Below are positions 18,958-28,950 of a stretch of 64,000 nucleotides of DNA, one piece after another. This DNA is from Gammaproteobacteria bacterium (GTDB lineage Bacteria; Pseudomonadota; Gammaproteobacteria; SZUA-229). The translations under genes and the position numbers were made by a program. Positions within the stretch are counted from its first letter, which is position 1. Each line of letters opens with the position of its first letter. The notes under the pieces were generated by a model, which was not told the DNA's origin, did no database searches, and was given only the letters and a program-made list of their open reading frames with translations. Where the stretch lies: the NCBI GenBank assembly GCA_029881795.1, contig JAOULX010000010.1, forward strand, positions 56,158 through 120,157, written 5' to 3'.

Positions 18958-19200
18958 TCAGTGATCAACAGATGAAGTTATATTTTTTATTTTCCATTTC
19001 TGAACAATGATCAGACCGGCCATAGCAAATGCAGACAGCAGCACACCGAGTAAAAAGCAAAATAGCAGCAAGATTGATAATGGCAGCTCAGTGCTGGCCA
19101 GAAAATAATCAAAATGAACGGGGTCTGAATTAAGGTAGGCAAGAATGCCTAAGAAGACGATAACGAGTATAACTAAAAAGAGGTTGATGATTCTTATCAT
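18958..19200 (-). CDS. lapA: Lipopolysaccharide assembly protein A (DUF1049)
   Basis: An 80-residue inner-membrane protein with two hydrophobic helices (INLFLVILVIVFLGILAYL and LSILLLFCFLLGVLLSAFAMAGL) flanking a short loop with NSDPVHFDYF. This matches LapA (YciS), which acts with LapB on lipopolysaccharide assembly. It lies between ihfB and lapB, 44 bp after ihfB, the usual context in gammaproteobacteria. Confidence 0.92.
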   Translation of the reverse strand: MIRIINLFLVILVIVFLGILAYLNSDPVHFDYFLASTELPLSILLLFCFLLGVLLSAFAMAGLIIVQKWKIKNITSSVDH

Positions 19201-19244
19201 GCTTAGCGCTTACAACAAACGTTTAACAACACAATCTGATCGGC

Positions 19245-19568
19245 TCAGGCACCTTGAGAAAGGAATGCTTCATTAACCTTTTCTCTTAACTCTTTACCGG
19301 GTTTGAAATGGGGCACATATTTGCCCGGCAATTCGACTGAATCACCTGTTTTTGGGTTACGACCGGCACGAGGCGGGCGATAATGCAGACTAAAGCTGCC
19401 AAAACCACGGATTTCAATACGCTCGCCTGATGACAATGAATGACTCATCTGTTCCAGTAAACTTTTTACCGCGAGTTCAACATCCTTATATGCCAAATGG
19501 CTCTGTTTGCGTGCCATCATTTCGATTAACTCAGACTTCATCAGTGAGTTGATTGCAGAATCAGGCAT
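19245..19568 (-). CDS. ihfB: Integration host factor subunit beta
   Basis: DNA-bending subunit that pairs with IhfA in nucleoid structure and transcription. The conserved core runs from [12 protein letters not shown] through [26 protein letters not shown], with the intercalating proline arm, to [12 protein letters not shown]. The best ribosome-binding site (AAGGAAG, 5 bases before the ATG at 19568) gives a protein of 107 residues with nine extra N-terminal residues (MPDSAINSL). The usual family start would be the ATG at 19541, which has no visible site. I keep the longer form. It is downstream of rpsA, the standard order. Confidence 0.93.
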   Translation of the reverse strand: MPDSAINSLMKSELIEMMARKQSHLAYKDVELAVKSLLEQMSHSLSSGERIEIRGFGSFSLHYRPPRAGRNPKTGDSVELPGKYVPHFKPGKELREKVNEAFLSQGA

Positions 19569-19599
19569 ATGATCTTCCTTTCTTATTATTGTTTAGTAA

Positions 19600-19632
19600 T
19601 CAGGGTGCGGGAGAACTATCCACACACCCTAA
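19600..19632 (-). terminator. Possible weak terminator between rpsA and ihfB
   Basis: On the minus strand TTAGGGTG and CACCCTGA can pair over 8 bp with one G-T wobble, 17 bp after the rpsA stop. No T tract follows, so it may only attenuate or may be chance. Confidence 0.25.
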
Positions 19633-19649
19633 TCATAGCACAGAACGAA

Positions 19650-21332
19650 TTATTCGCCGTCTTTACCAGCATCCATTTGTTCTTTCAGCAAATCACCCAG
19701 TGTAGGTGCCGCTGAAGGCGCTGAACTTGAATAATCTTTCAGTACTTTAGCTTCATCTTCGTTGTCTTTCGCTTTAATCGACAGATTAACCATACGACTC
19801 TTACGATCAACACCGGTGAATTTAGCTTCGATCTCTTCACCGACTTTCAGTACAGTACGAGCATCTTCAACGCGGTCACGAGACAGTTCTGAAGCTTTCA
19901 GTGTACCCTCAATACCATCACCCAGATCGATTGTTGCAGCTTTTGCATCAACATCAGTGATTGTACCTTTAACGATAGAGCCTTTTTCATTCACTGCTAA
20001 GAAGCTTGAGAATGGATCAGTTTCCATCTGTTTAACACCCAGAGAGATACGCTCACGTTCCGGATCAATCGACAGCACAACCGCTTCCAGCTCATCGCCT
20101 TTCTTGAAGTTACGTACGATATCTTCACCAGTGCTGTTCCAAGACAGATCAGATAAGTGAATAAGACCGTCAATGCCGCCAGGCAGACCAACGAAAATAC
20201 CAAAATCAGTGATAGATTTGATCGTACCAATAACTTTATCGTTCTTGTTATGTGAAGTACCAAAGTCATCCCAAGGATTAGCAGAACATTGCTTCATACC
20301 CAGGGAAATACGACGACGTTCTTCGTCGATATCAAGGATCATGACTTCAACTTCCTGACCTAACGTTACAACTTTAGCAGGATTAACGTTCTTGTTAGTC
20401 CAGTCCATTTCAGAAACGTGAACCAGACCTTCAACACCCTCTTCAATCTCAACAAAACAACCGTAATCAGTGATGTTAGACACCTTACCGAATAAACGAG
20501 TGTTTTCTGGGTAACGACGTGCAATATCAGACCAAGGATCATTACCCATTTGTTTCAGGCCAAGTGATACACGGTTACGATCTTTATCAAATTTCAGTAC
20601 AACAACGCTGATTTCTTTACCCACTTCAACGATTTCTGAAGGATGCTTAACACGCTTCCAAGCCATATCAGTGATGTGTAACAGACCGTCAATACCACCC
20701 AGATCAAGGAATGCACCGTAATCCGTCAGGTTCTTAACAATACCTTTCACTTCTGAACCTTCTTCCAGGCCAGCCAGTAATTTTTCGCGTTCTTCGCTGT
20801 ACTCAGTCTCAACAACAGCACGACGAGATACAACCACATTATTACGCTTCTGATCCAGCTTGATCACTTTAAATTCAAGCTCTTTGCCTTCCAGATACGT
20901 AGTATCACGTACTGGACGAACGTCTACTAATGAACCCGGTAAGAATGCACGGATGTCAGACAGATCAACAGTGAAACCACCTTTAACCTTACCAGTGATA
21001 ATACCGGTAACAATTTCATCAGCTTCAGATGCTTTTTCAAGACGAATCCAGGCTTTAGCGCGCTTGGCTTTTTCACGAGAAAGACGAGTTTCACCCCAAC
21101 CATCTTCAATAGACTCCAGTGCAACTTCAACTTCGTCACCGATGTTGATATCAAGCTCACCGTTCTCATTATAGAATTGGTTTTCAGCAATAACGCCTTC
21201 TGATTTTAAACCAGCAGCGACAAAAACAAAGCCATTGTGAATATCAACGATAGTACCGGAAATAATAGAACCGGTTTCCATATTCGTCTCAACTAGACTC
21301 TGTTCAAATAATTCAGCAAAACTTTCAGACAT
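19650..21332 (-). CDS. rpsA: 30S ribosomal protein S1
   Basis: Binds mRNA and docks it on the 30S subunit during translation initiation. The 560-residue protein (E. coli 557) has six S1 RNA-binding repeats, seen as recurring G-x-V-x-x-I-x-D-x-G-x-F/V and HVSEM/HITDM/HLSDL segments. The ATG at 21332 ([13 protein letters not shown]) has TAAGGA 8 bases upstream; the tracked ORF runs 36 codons further into the leader and is not believed. A 140-bp leader separates it from cmk and holds a probable promoter with a palindrome. Confidence 0.97.
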   Translation of the reverse strand: MSESFAELFEQSLVETNMETGSIISGTIVDIHNGFVFVAAGLKSEGVIAENQFYNENGELDINIGDEVEVALESIEDGWGETRLSREKAKRAKAWIRLEKASEADEIVTGIITGKVKGGFTVDLSDIRAFLPGSLVDVRPVRDTTYLEGKELEFKVIKLDQKRNNVVVSRRAVVETEYSEEREKLLAGLEEGSEVKGIVKNLTDYGAFLDLGGIDGLLHITDMAWKRVKHPSEIVEVGKEISVVVLKFDKDRNRVSLGLKQMGNDPWSDIARRYPENTRLFGKVSNITDYGCFVEIEEGVEGLVHVSEMDWTNKNVNPAKVVTLGQEVEVMILDIDEERRRISLGMKQCSANPWDDFGTSHNKNDKVIGTIKSITDFGIFVGLPGGIDGLIHLSDLSWNSTGEDIVRNFKKGDELEAVVLSIDPERERISLGVKQMETDPFSSFLAVNEKGSIVKGTITDVDAKAATIDLGDGIEGTLKASELSRDRVEDARTVLKVGEEIEAKFTGVDRKSRMVNLSIKAKDNEDEAKVLKDYSSSAPSAAPTLGDLLKEQMDAGKDGE

Positions 21333-21412
21333 GATTTTCCTTAGAAACTGTTTATTCGTTAGATTTTCAACCATAGGACTGGCTGAACGAATAGACAGGG
21401 TTAATGTTAAAC

Positions 21413-21440
21413 AATATAGCCCGCTTAAGCGGACCGCCAA
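21413..21440 (-). promoter_or_regulatory. Probable sigma70 promoter of rpsA with palindrome in spacer
   Basis: On the minus strand TTGGCG (21440-21435) and TATATT (21418-21413) are separated by 16 bases. The spacer contains the perfect 12-bp palindrome CCGCTTAAGCGG (21421-21432). This lies about 80 bp before the rpsA start. Both the promoter and any operator role are inferred from sequence only. Confidence 0.45.
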
Positions 21441-21472
21441 TACCCTTTTTACGACCGGATTAGTCGATACGA

Positions 21473-22159
21473 TTAACTAAAGCAACGTTGCGCCAGATCG
21501 AGCACTTTGGCTTCGACTTCAGCAACCGATAAAGCAGTGGTGTCAATAATGACAGCATCTTCGGCAGGCTTAAGTGGCGCCACTTTGCGATTAGAATCAC
21601 GCTCATCTCTCGCCGTCAAGTCGGCTACGAGGTCGCGGATATTAACATCAATACCCTTCTCTTTCAACTGCTTAAATCGCCGTTCAGCCCTTTCTTCCGG
21701 GCTGGCTGTTAAATAGATCTTTAATGGCGCATTCGGAAACACCACCGTACCCATATCACGGCCATCGGCAATCAAACCGGCCTGATTAGCCAGTGAACGC
21801 TGTTTTTCTAATAAAGCAGCCCGCACACCCTCTACTGCTGCGACTTTTGAAGCCATATTGCCGGTTTGTTCCTCGCGGATTTTGTCACTCACATCTTGAT
21901 CACGTAGAAAATAGCGCAGACCCTCTGCGCCGCTTTGAAAACGCACATCAAGATTAAGTGCGGTTTCCTCAAGACCAACATAATCATCTTCTGCTGTGCC
22001 ATCATCCATCGCGGCACAGGCGGTTAACCGGTACAGCGCTCCGCTATCGAGTACCGGCCAGCCAAGCTTATGCGACAATAACAGACAAATTGTGCCTTTA
22101 CCGACCCCACTGGGGCCATCAACAGTAATGAGTTTTTCTACAGTTTTATGTTCAGACAT
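21473..22159 (-). CDS. cmk: Cytidylate kinase
   Basis: Phosphorylates CMP and dCMP with ATP. The 228-residue protein matches E. coli Cmk (227): P-loop GPSGVGKGT near the N-terminus, [19 protein letters not shown] and a C-terminal lid with [13 protein letters not shown]. Its ATG is one base after the aroA stop, implying coupling. The order aroA-cmk-rpsA-ihfB is shared with Pseudomonas and E. coli. Confidence 0.96.
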   Translation of the reverse strand: MSEHKTVEKLITVDGPSGVGKGTICLLLSHKLGWPVLDSGALYRLTACAAMDDGTAEDDYVGLEETALNLDVRFQSGAEGLRYFLRDQDVSDKIREEQTGNMASKVAAVEGVRAALLEKQRSLANQAGLIADGRDMGTVVFPNAPLKIYLTASPEERAERRFKQLKEKGIDVNIRDLVADLTARDERDSNRKVAPLKPAEDAVIIDTTALSVAEVEAKVLDLAQRCFS

Positions 22160-22160
22160 A

Positions 22161-23468
22161 TTAAGTATTCGTTTTTAAATGCAGCCCAACCTGATTGGCT
22201 AGCTCTACAAATGTGGGAAATGATGTGTTGACGTTATCACAATCATCGATCACGATCTCGCCTTGTGCCGCTAAAGAAGCCACACTGAATGCCATCGCAA
22301 TGCGGTGATCATCATGACTGTTTACTGTACCTGACTTGATCGGCCCCGGGTTGATGATCATACCGTCTTCAGTTGCCGTCGCGTCAACACCTAATGCCTG
22401 CAGACCATCAGCCATAACCTGAATCCGGTCACTTTCTTTAACGCGCAATTCATGCGCACCGGTAACCACGGTCTGGCCTTGTGCGCAGGCAGCCGCTACA
22501 AATAACACCGGGAACTCGTCAATAGCCAGCGGCACCAGCTCCTCAGGAACTCGGATACCTTTTAACTGGCTGCTGCGAACACGCACATCAGCCACTGGCT
22601 CACCGCCAACTTCGTGAGGGTTTTGCAGTGTGATATCAGCCCCCATCAGTTTGAGAATATCGATCACGCCGGTTCGGGTTGGGTTGATACCGACATGTTT
22701 TATCAAAATATCGGCTTCTTTTGCAATCGCACCCATCACCATAAAAAATGCAGCTGATGATATATCCGACGGCACATCGATATCACAGGCGGTTAATTTA
22801 CCACCACCTTGCAGACTCATGGTATGACCTGAGGTTTTAACCGGATAACCAAAAGCTGTCAGCATGCGCTCGGTATGATCACGAGTCGGTGCCGGCTCGG
22901 TCACCGAGGTCTCACCCTGAGCATACATACCTGCCAGCAACAGACAGGACTTGACCTGCGCACTGGCCATAGGCATATCATAATGAATACCCTTCATTGC
23001 ACTGCCACCGTGAATTTTTAAAGGCGGGCAGCCGCCTTCTGCCGTATCAACTAGGACTCCCATTAAAGCCAATGGATCTGTTACTCGTTTCATCGGACGT
23101 TTACTTAAGGAACGATCACCGACTAATTCCAGATCAAATGCCTGCCCGGATAACAAACCAGATAACAGCCGCATTGAAGTACCGGAGTTACCCATATCCA
23201 GAGCCACATCCGGTTTTTTCAAACCGTTCATACCGACTCCGTGAATCGTAACCTTGCCATTAACAGGGCCTTCAATCTGCACACCCATAGCCTGAAAAGC
23301 ACGCAGCGTATTAAGACTGTCTTCGCCTTCTAAAAAACCCGTGACCCGAGTCGTGCCTTCGGCCAGAGAGCCGAACATGATCGATCGGTGCGATATTGAT
23401 TTATCACCCGGTACGCGTATTTCGCCGGAGATTTTACTGGCGGGTTGTAACTTGAACTGCAAGCTCAT
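22161..23468 (-). CDS. aroA: 3-phosphoshikimate 1-carboxyvinyltransferase (EPSP synthase)
   Basis: Joins shikimate-3-phosphate and PEP, the sixth step of the shikimate pathway. The 435 residues show PGDKSISHRS, the PEP-binding MGNSGTSMRLL, RPMKRV, and RVKESDRI towards the C-terminus. In Pseudomonas the homologous position holds a fused tyrA-aroA gene; here the two are separate, with 49 bp between them. The LxGNSGTS form with Ala replaced by Ser (NSGTSMR rather than NAGTAMR) suggests the class II, glyphosate-tolerant type, but this is inference from a short motif. Confidence 0.96.
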   Translation of the reverse strand: MSLQFKLQPASKISGEIRVPGDKSISHRSIMFGSLAEGTTRVTGFLEGEDSLNTLRAFQAMGVQIEGPVNGKVTIHGVGMNGLKKPDVALDMGNSGTSMRLLSGLLSGQAFDLELVGDRSLSKRPMKRVTDPLALMGVLVDTAEGGCPPLKIHGGSAMKGIHYDMPMASAQVKSCLLLAGMYAQGETSVTEPAPTRDHTERMLTAFGYPVKTSGHTMSLQGGGKLTACDIDVPSDISSAAFFMVMGAIAKEADILIKHVGINPTRTGVIDILKLMGADITLQNPHEVGGEPVADVRVRSSQLKGIRVPEELVPLAIDEFPVLFVAAACAQGQTVVTGAHELRVKESDRIQVMADGLQALGVDATATEDGMIINPGPIKSGTVNSHDDHRIAMAFSVASLAAQGEIVIDDCDNVNTSFPTFVELANQVGLHLKTNT

Positions 23469-23517
23469 GCTATAAAAACCTTATATGTCATACTGTCAAT
23501 TATCTATTATTGACTGG

Positions 23518-24375
23518 CTAGAATTTGAATTTGTCGCGTGAGGTTTTGGCCGACTGGAAATAGGACAATAACCGCTCGCCATCCTCGTTAGATAATGCAT
23601 CCTTTAATCTGTCGAGCTCCGACTGATACCCGGTTAAGCTGTCGAGTAAAGCGGCTTTATTCGACAAACAAATATCACGCCACATCACCGGATCACTGGA
23701 GGCAATCCGGGTGAAGTCACGAAAACCACCGGCCGCATAACGAAAGTAACTTTCTGAATTATTGCTTTCAAACAGACAGTTAACCAGACCAAAAGCCAGC
23801 AGATGCGGCAAATGACTGGTACCGGCCAGAATATCGTCATGCAGTGCTGCGGGCATTGATTCTACTTCAGCACCAGCGGCCCGCCACATTTCAGTGACTT
23901 TATCAGACGCTGCCTGACGAGTTTCAGGCATTGGTGTAATAATAACTCTGCGATCATGATAAAGCTCGGCAAACGCCGCTTCAACACCGCTTTGCTCAGT
24001 ACCGGCAATCGGGTGACCAGGCACAAACTGAGACAAAGACTGCGCCAGATATTCTCTGGCATCATTAATCACACTGCTCTTGGCGCTGCCACCATCAGTC
24101 ACGATCGCACCGGGTTTTAGCTTGCCATCTATTTGCTTAAACACTGCGGCCATAGCACCTGTCGGTACAGCCACAAAGATCACGTCTGCAGTGGCTACTG
24201 CGGCAGCGATATCGGTATCAAAACTGTCAATAACACCCAAATCTTTTGCCAGCTGTAATCTATCTGCATGCCGGCCTGCGCCAATAATTTCATCACAGTA
24301 AGCAGCACGACGCAAAGCCAGCGCCAGTGAGCCGCCGATTAAACCAACACCGATCACACAAAGTTTTTTAATCAT
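23518..24375 (-). CDS. tyrA: Prephenate dehydrogenase
   Basis: Oxidative decarboxylation of prephenate to 4-hydroxyphenylpyruvate for tyrosine. About 285 residues: NAD-binding IGVGLIGGSLALALR at the start, DGGSAKSSV and HPIAGTEQSGVEAA in the middle. There is no chorismate mutase domain, so it is monofunctional, with chorismate mutase supplied by pheA. I use the ATG at 24375 (MIKKLCVIGVG); an ATG at 24387 is also possible. Either start overlaps the hisC 3' end, so translation is coupled. Confidence 0.94.
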   Translation of the reverse strand: MIKKLCVIGVGLIGGSLALALRRAAYCDEIIGAGRHADRLQLAKDLGVIDSFDTDIAAAVATADVIFVAVPTGAMAAVFKQIDGKLKPGAIVTDGGSAKSSVINDAREYLAQSLSQFVPGHPIAGTEQSGVEAAFAELYHDRRVIITPMPETRQAASDKVTEMWRAAGAEVESMPAALHDDILAGTSHLPHLLAFGLVNCLFESNNSESYFRYAAGGFRDFTRIASSDPVMWRDICLSNKAALLDSLTGYQSELDRLKDALSNEDGERLLSYFQSAKTSRDKFKF

Positions 24376-25498
24376 CCGATGAACCATTCAGCACGCTATC
24401 GAGTGCCAGTAAAACACGTTCATTTTGTTGCTGACTGCCTACCGTAATACGCAGATGATTAGGTAAACCATAATTAGCAATCGGCCTAACTATCACCCCC
24501 CGATGTAACAGCGCATCATAAACCGCTGCCGCAGGCTGCTTCATATCCACGCTAATAAAATTACCGATTGATGGGATATAGTTTAAATCCATTTCATCAA
24601 GGCCAATGATTAGCTGCTTCAGCCCCTGTGTGTTAATCATAACACTTTGTGCCACATGCATCGGGTCATCGAGTGCAGCACAGGCCGCAACCTGAGCCAT
24701 GCTGTTCACATTAAACGGTTGTCGGACGCGGTTTAAGAGCTCGGCAATTTCAGGATTTGAAAGCGCATAACCAACCCGTAAACCGGCCAGTGCGTGGATT
24801 TTAGAAAAGGTTCTGGTAATGATTAAATTTGGAAACAAGGCCAGCCATTTAACCGAGTCGGGTTTCAGACTGTCGGGCATGTATTCGAAATACGCCTCAT
24901 CCAGAACCACCACAATCTCTGGATTTACTTTTGCTAAAAAATCCTGCAACGCAGCCGGTTCAAACCAGGTTCCGGTCGGGTTATTCGGATTGGCCAGAAA
25001 AATAACCCGGGTCTGATGATCGACAGCATTTAAAAGGGCATCCAGATCATGGCCATAGGGCATCCGCTCGTGCTCGACTGGATAGGCTTTTGCAACACAG
25101 GCTTTCGCACCTGTTGCCTGTACAACAATCGGGTACACGGCGAAGGCGTATTCAGAAAATACAGCCGAGGTTTGCTGATTTAAAAAGGTGCGCGCAATTA
25201 ATTCCAGTACATCGTTAGAACCATTACCCAGCGTCACCTGCTCCACCGTTAGATGGTGTTCCTGAGCCAGCCTGGATCTGAGTTTATAGGCACTACCATC
25301 GGGATAAAAATGCAGTCCGGGCAGTTCGTTTATCAGTGCTTTTTGCACGGACTTGGAAGGCCCCAACGGATTTTCATTGGATGCAAGTTTTAGTGAACCG
25401 CTGATACCTAATTCACGCTCAAGTTCTTCAACAGGTTTGCCGGGGACATAAGGCGTCAATCCTTGCACGCCTGTGACGGCCAGTTCTTTATAAGACAT
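24368..25498 (-). CDS. hisC: Histidinol-phosphate aminotransferase family, probably aromatic aminotransferase
   Basis: A 376-residue fold-type I PLP enzyme: NENPLGPS, GNGSNDVLELIART, NPNNPTGTW, VVLDEAYFEY and the PLP lysine in TRTFSKIHALAGLRVGYA. By sequence it is HisC. Its place between pheA and tyrA suggests that it transaminates phenylpyruvate and hydroxyphenylpyruvate, as proposed for the second HisC (HisC2) of Pseudomonas in the same position. Whether it also serves histidine synthesis depends on whether another hisC exists elsewhere in the genome. Confidence 0.93.
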   Translation of the reverse strand: MSYKELAVTGVQGLTPYVPGKPVEELERELGISGSLKLASNENPLGPSKSVQKALINELPGLHFYPDGSAYKLRSRLAQEHHLTVEQVTLGNGSNDVLELIARTFLNQQTSAVFSEYAFAVYPIVVQATGAKACVAKAYPVEHERMPYGHDLDALLNAVDHQTRVIFLANPNNPTGTWFEPAALQDFLAKVNPEIVVVLDEAYFEYMPDSLKPDSVKWLALFPNLIITRTFSKIHALAGLRVGYALSNPEIAELLNRVRQPFNVNSMAQVAACAALDDPMHVAQSVMINTQGLKQLIIGLDEMDLNYIPSIGNFISVDMKQPAAAVYDALLHRGVIVRPIANYGLPNHLRITVGSQQQNERVLLALDSVLNGSSDD

Positions 25499-25527
25499 GG
25501 TAATAGTAAAGTGTCATCGTGATTTAT

Positions 25528-26613
25528 TTAAAGGACGGCGACCGGATATGAACCCAGCACTTTTAGCATTGCCGATTTGTGTTCAAGATCAGATATGGCT
25601 GCTGCAACATTCGCATCATCACGGTGACCTTGGATATCAATAAAAAAAACATACTCCCAGACGCCGCTGCTGTGAGCGGGGCGGGATTCTATTTTACTCA
25701 TACTGATACCGCGCTCTGCAAATGAACTTAATAAGTCATGCAAAGCACCGGCTTTATTATGCAACAACACCAGCAACGAAGTTTTGTCATCCCCACTGGC
25801 AGGCACACTGTGTTTACCGAGCACGACAAAACGCGTGGTATTATCAACCCGGTCTTCAATGTGCTGATTTAGCACCGGCACTGCATATAAGTCAGCAGCA
25901 ACCTGGCCGGCTATTGCCGCTGCACTGCTGTCATCTTTTAACAGGGTAACGGCATGACTGTTACTGCTGACAGCAATCGTTTCTACCGCCGGCAGATGTT
26001 TAGTTAACCAGTTTCGACATTGAGCCAGCGATTGCTGATGTGAATAAACTTTAGTAACGGCAGACAGTTCAGTGCAATGACTGATTAAATTATGATGAAT
26101 GGGTAAATCCACTTCACCACAAATAACCAGAGAAGACTGTAACAACATATCCAGTGTATGACTAATAACACCTTCGGTTGAATTCTCAATCGGCACAATA
26201 CCAAAGTCGGCATTACCGGCTTCTACTTCACGAAAAACGTCATCAATCTGAGCCGCTGGCAGGCCTTTTATTGAAGCACCAAAATGTTTCAGTGCTCCCA
26301 TATGAGTGTATGAACCGCCAGGTCCCAGATAAGCGACGTTAAGCGGTTGCTCCAGCGCCAGACAGGCAGCCATAATCTCCCTGAACAGACGGGCCATTTC
26401 ATTTTCATCCAACGGCCCGCTATTGCGTTCTTTGACAGCACGTAACACCTGAGCCTCGCGCTCCGGACGGTAAAACAAAGCAGCCTCACCGGCTCGCATT
26501 TTTACTTCTGCGACTTGTTGCGCACATTTTGCACGCTCGGAAATTAACTGCTGAATCTGCTGATCGAGATCATCAATTTTAATCCGTATTTTATTTAAGT
26601 CCTGTTCTGACAT
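25528..26613 (-). CDS. pheA: Bifunctional chorismate mutase / prephenate dehydratase (P-protein)
   Basis: Converts chorismate to prephenate and then to phenylpyruvate. The 361 residues hold an N-terminal AroQ mutase helix bundle (about 1-85, IRIKIDDLDQQIQQLISERAKCAQQVAEVK), the dehydratase domain (YLGPGGSYTHMGA, PIENSTEGVISHTLDML, TTRFVVLG) and a C-terminal ACT domain with SKIESRP that gives phenylalanine feedback. Located between serA and hisC in the aromatic cluster. Confidence 0.96.
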   Translation of the reverse strand: MSEQDLNKIRIKIDDLDQQIQQLISERAKCAQQVAEVKMRAGEAALFYRPEREAQVLRAVKERNSGPLDENEMARLFREIMAACLALEQPLNVAYLGPGGSYTHMGALKHFGASIKGLPAAQIDDVFREVEAGNADFGIVPIENSTEGVISHTLDMLLQSSLVICGEVDLPIHHNLISHCTELSAVTKVYSHQQSLAQCRNWLTKHLPAVETIAVSSNSHAVTLLKDDSSAAAIAGQVAADLYAVPVLNQHIEDRVDNTTRFVVLGKHSVPASGDDKTSLLVLLHNKAGALHDLLSSFAERGISMSKIESRPAHSSGVWEYVFFIDIQGHRDDANVAAAISDLEHKSAMLKVLGSYPVAVL

Positions 26614-26633
26614 TGTTATTTAATTTGTATACC

Positions 26634-27797
26634 TCAGAGAGCCCGGACACTCAGGACACCATCTACATCAGATAAATTCTGCAGACTATCAGCCGACAAA
26701 GGTGATTCAACATCAATTAATGTATAAGCCAGATCAGCACGTGAATCATTAATCATGTGCAAAATATTAACACTGGCCTCACCGAGCACATGTGATATCT
26801 GTGCCACCATATCAGGACGATTGAGGTTAGCAATAGCCAGCCTGTGCTCGCTTTTACGAGACAGCTTCACATCCGGAAAGTTAACTGCATTTTTTATATG
26901 ACCGTTTTGTAAAAAATCTTTTAACTGATCGGCAATCATAATCGCACAGTTATCTTCTGCCTCATTGGTAGATGCACCAAGATGAGGTAAAGTGTAAACC
27001 CGCTTTTTACCCTGTAATTTTGGCGATGGAAAATCTGACACATAGGCCCCAACTTTACCGGACTCAATGCCAGCCAGAACCGCATCATCATCAACTATAC
27101 CGTCTCGGGCGAAGTTCATGACCACCACCCCATTTTTCATCGTCTTAAGACGTGAAGCATTCAGTAAGTTTTTGGTCGATTCAATTAATGGCACATGAAA
27201 CGTCACAAAGTCACATTCATTGAGAAGCGCTTCTGCACTCTCCATTTCTTTAACATCAGCTGATAACTGCCAGGCTCTCTTAATTGTAATGGTCGGATCG
27301 AAACCGATTACATTCATACCAAGAGCAACAGCAGCATTGGCTACTTCAACGCCGATTGCCCCCAGGCCAATCACTCCCAGCGTACGACCAGGCAGTTCGA
27401 ACCCAACATATTGTTTTTTGCCAGCTTCAACCGCTTTACTGACTTCAGCATCTGTGCCCTGCAAATTTTCTGAATATTGCCAGGCATCACAGATATTTCG
27501 CGCCGCCATTAACATACCGACAATAACCAACTCTTTAACCGCATTAGCATTTGCGCCCGGTGCATTAAATACCACAACACCGCGCTCACTCATTTTATCA
27601 ACCGGAATATTATTAACACCTGCACCGGCACGACCAATCGCGCGCACAGAATCAGCAATTGGTTCATCATGCAGCTTTGCTGAACGCAACATTATAGCGT
27701 CCGGCTGATCAATACTCTCCCCTACAGTGTATTGATCTGTCGGCAAGCGCGACAAACCTTTATCTGAAATATTGTTATAGGTTTTAATTTTATACAT
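26634..27797 (-). CDS. serA: D-3-phosphoglycerate dehydrogenase, short ACT type
   Basis: Oxidises 3-phosphoglycerate with NAD, the first step of serine synthesis. The 387 residues include RAGAGVNNIPVDKM, the Rossmann motif GVIGLGAIGVEVANAAVALGM, catalytic Arg in MNFARDGIVD, catalytic His in LPHLGAST and a C-terminal ACT domain (DMVAQISHVLGEASVNILHM). The usual catalytic Glu, expected in a FPxE motif, is absent: the segment reads SDFPSPKLQG, with Pro at that place. It lies between serC and pheA, an insertion compared with the Pseudomonas order, and makes the substrate of SerC next door. Confidence 0.92.
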   Translation of the reverse strand: MYKIKTYNNISDKGLSRLPTDQYTVGESIDQPDAIMLRSAKLHDEPIADSVRAIGRAGAGVNNIPVDKMSERGVVVFNAPGANANAVKELVIVGMLMAARNICDAWQYSENLQGTDAEVSKAVEAGKKQYVGFELPGRTLGVIGLGAIGVEVANAAVALGMNVIGFDPTITIKRAWQLSADVKEMESAEALLNECDFVTFHVPLIESTKNLLNASRLKTMKNGVVVMNFARDGIVDDDAVLAGIESGKVGAYVSDFPSPKLQGKKRVYTLPHLGASTNEAEDNCAIMIADQLKDFLQNGHIKNAVNFPDVKLSRKSEHRLAIANLNRPDMVAQISHVLGEASVNILHMINDSRADLAYTLIDVESPLSADSLQNLSDVDGVLSVRAL

Positions 27798-27829
27798 TTT
27801 TTAACCTTATAGCCCTTATCGTTTACCAA

Positions 27830-28909
27830 TCAGGCATTGTTTTTTTCAAAATCCGCCATAAAATCGACCAGCGCATCAACTCCCGCTTCCGGCATGGCAT
27901 TGTAAATACTGGCACGCATTCCGCCTAAAGAGCGGTGACCTTTTAAAGTCGTTAAACCGTTATCAGCTGCTTTTTCTATAAAGAGTTTATCGAGGCTGTC
28001 ATCGGCTAATATAAACGGCACATTCATCCATGAACGGTATTTTTTATCAATCGGATTACTGTAAAAATCCGAACTGTCAATTGCGCTATAAAGCTTTTCG
28101 GCTTTACGTTGATTGATTTTCTGAATAGCGCCGATGCCTCCGTTATCTTTTAGCCATTTAAAAACAAGACCGGACAAATACCAGCTGTTGGTAGGCGGGG
28201 TGTTATACATTGAATCATTATCGGCATGTATTTTATAGTCAAACATAACTGGCATTCCGTCCATGACATGACCAATCAGGTCGTCACGAATAATAACCAG
28301 CGTTAAGCCTGCCGGGCCTATGTTTTTCTGAGCACCCGCATAGATTACACCAAATTTACTGACATCAATTTCGCGTGACAAAATGGTAGATGACATGTCT
28401 GCCACTAAGGGCTTATCTGTTTGTGGAACCGAGTCAAACTCAAGACCCACAATGGTTTCATTCGGCGTGTAATGCACATAAGCGGCATCATCACTGAAAC
28501 GCCATTCCGATGAATCTGCAATGGTTGTGAATTTGCTGTCCGAATTATCGGTAACAATGTTTACATCACAAAAACGACGGGCTTCAGACACGGCTTTTTT
28601 TGACCACTGGCCGGTCAGTAAATAATCAGCTTTTTTAGCACCGTTCAACAGATTTGCCGGCACCATTGAAAACTGGCTGCTGGCACCGCCTTGTAAAAAA
28701 AGTACTTTATAATTTGCAGGAATCGCCATAATTTCACGCAAATCCGCCTCAGCCTGTTCAGCCACAGCAATATATTCTTTGCTGCGATGACTTAATTCCA
28801 TCACCGATGAACCAGTTCCTGCAAAATCCAGCAGTTCTTCTTGTGCTTGTTTTAAAACAGCCTCCGGTAACATAGCTGGACCGGCACTAAAGTTATAAAC
28901 GCGACTCAC
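27830..28909 (-). CDS. serC: Phosphoserine aminotransferase
   Basis: PLP enzyme converting 3-phosphohydroxypyruvate to phosphoserine (and able to act in pyridoxal phosphate synthesis). The 359 residues show [13 protein letters not shown] at the N-terminus, ELSHRSKEY, the PLP lysine in [13 protein letters not shown], and [16 protein letters not shown] near the C-terminus. It sits between gyrA (41 bp upstream) and serA (32 bp), so the first two serine enzymes are adjacent. Confidence 0.97.
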   Translation of the reverse strand: MSRVYNFSAGPAMLPEAVLKQAQEELLDFAGTGSSVMELSHRSKEYIAVAEQAEADLREIMAIPANYKVLFLQGGASSQFSMVPANLLNGAKKADYLLTGQWSKKAVSEARRFCDVNIVTDNSDSKFTTIADSSEWRFSDDAAYVHYTPNETIVGLEFDSVPQTDKPLVADMSSTILSREIDVSKFGVIYAGAQKNIGPAGLTLVIIRDDLIGHVMDGMPVMFDYKIHADNDSMYNTPPTNSWYLSGLVFKWLKDNGGIGAIQKINQRKAEKLYSAIDSSDFYSNPIDKKYRSWMNVPFILADDSLDKLFIEKAADNGLTTLKGHRSLGGMRASIYNAMPEAGVDALVDFMADFEKNNA

Positions 28910-28950
28910 ACTTCACCCCATCGATAGAATTAAATTATAAATAGTTATAG

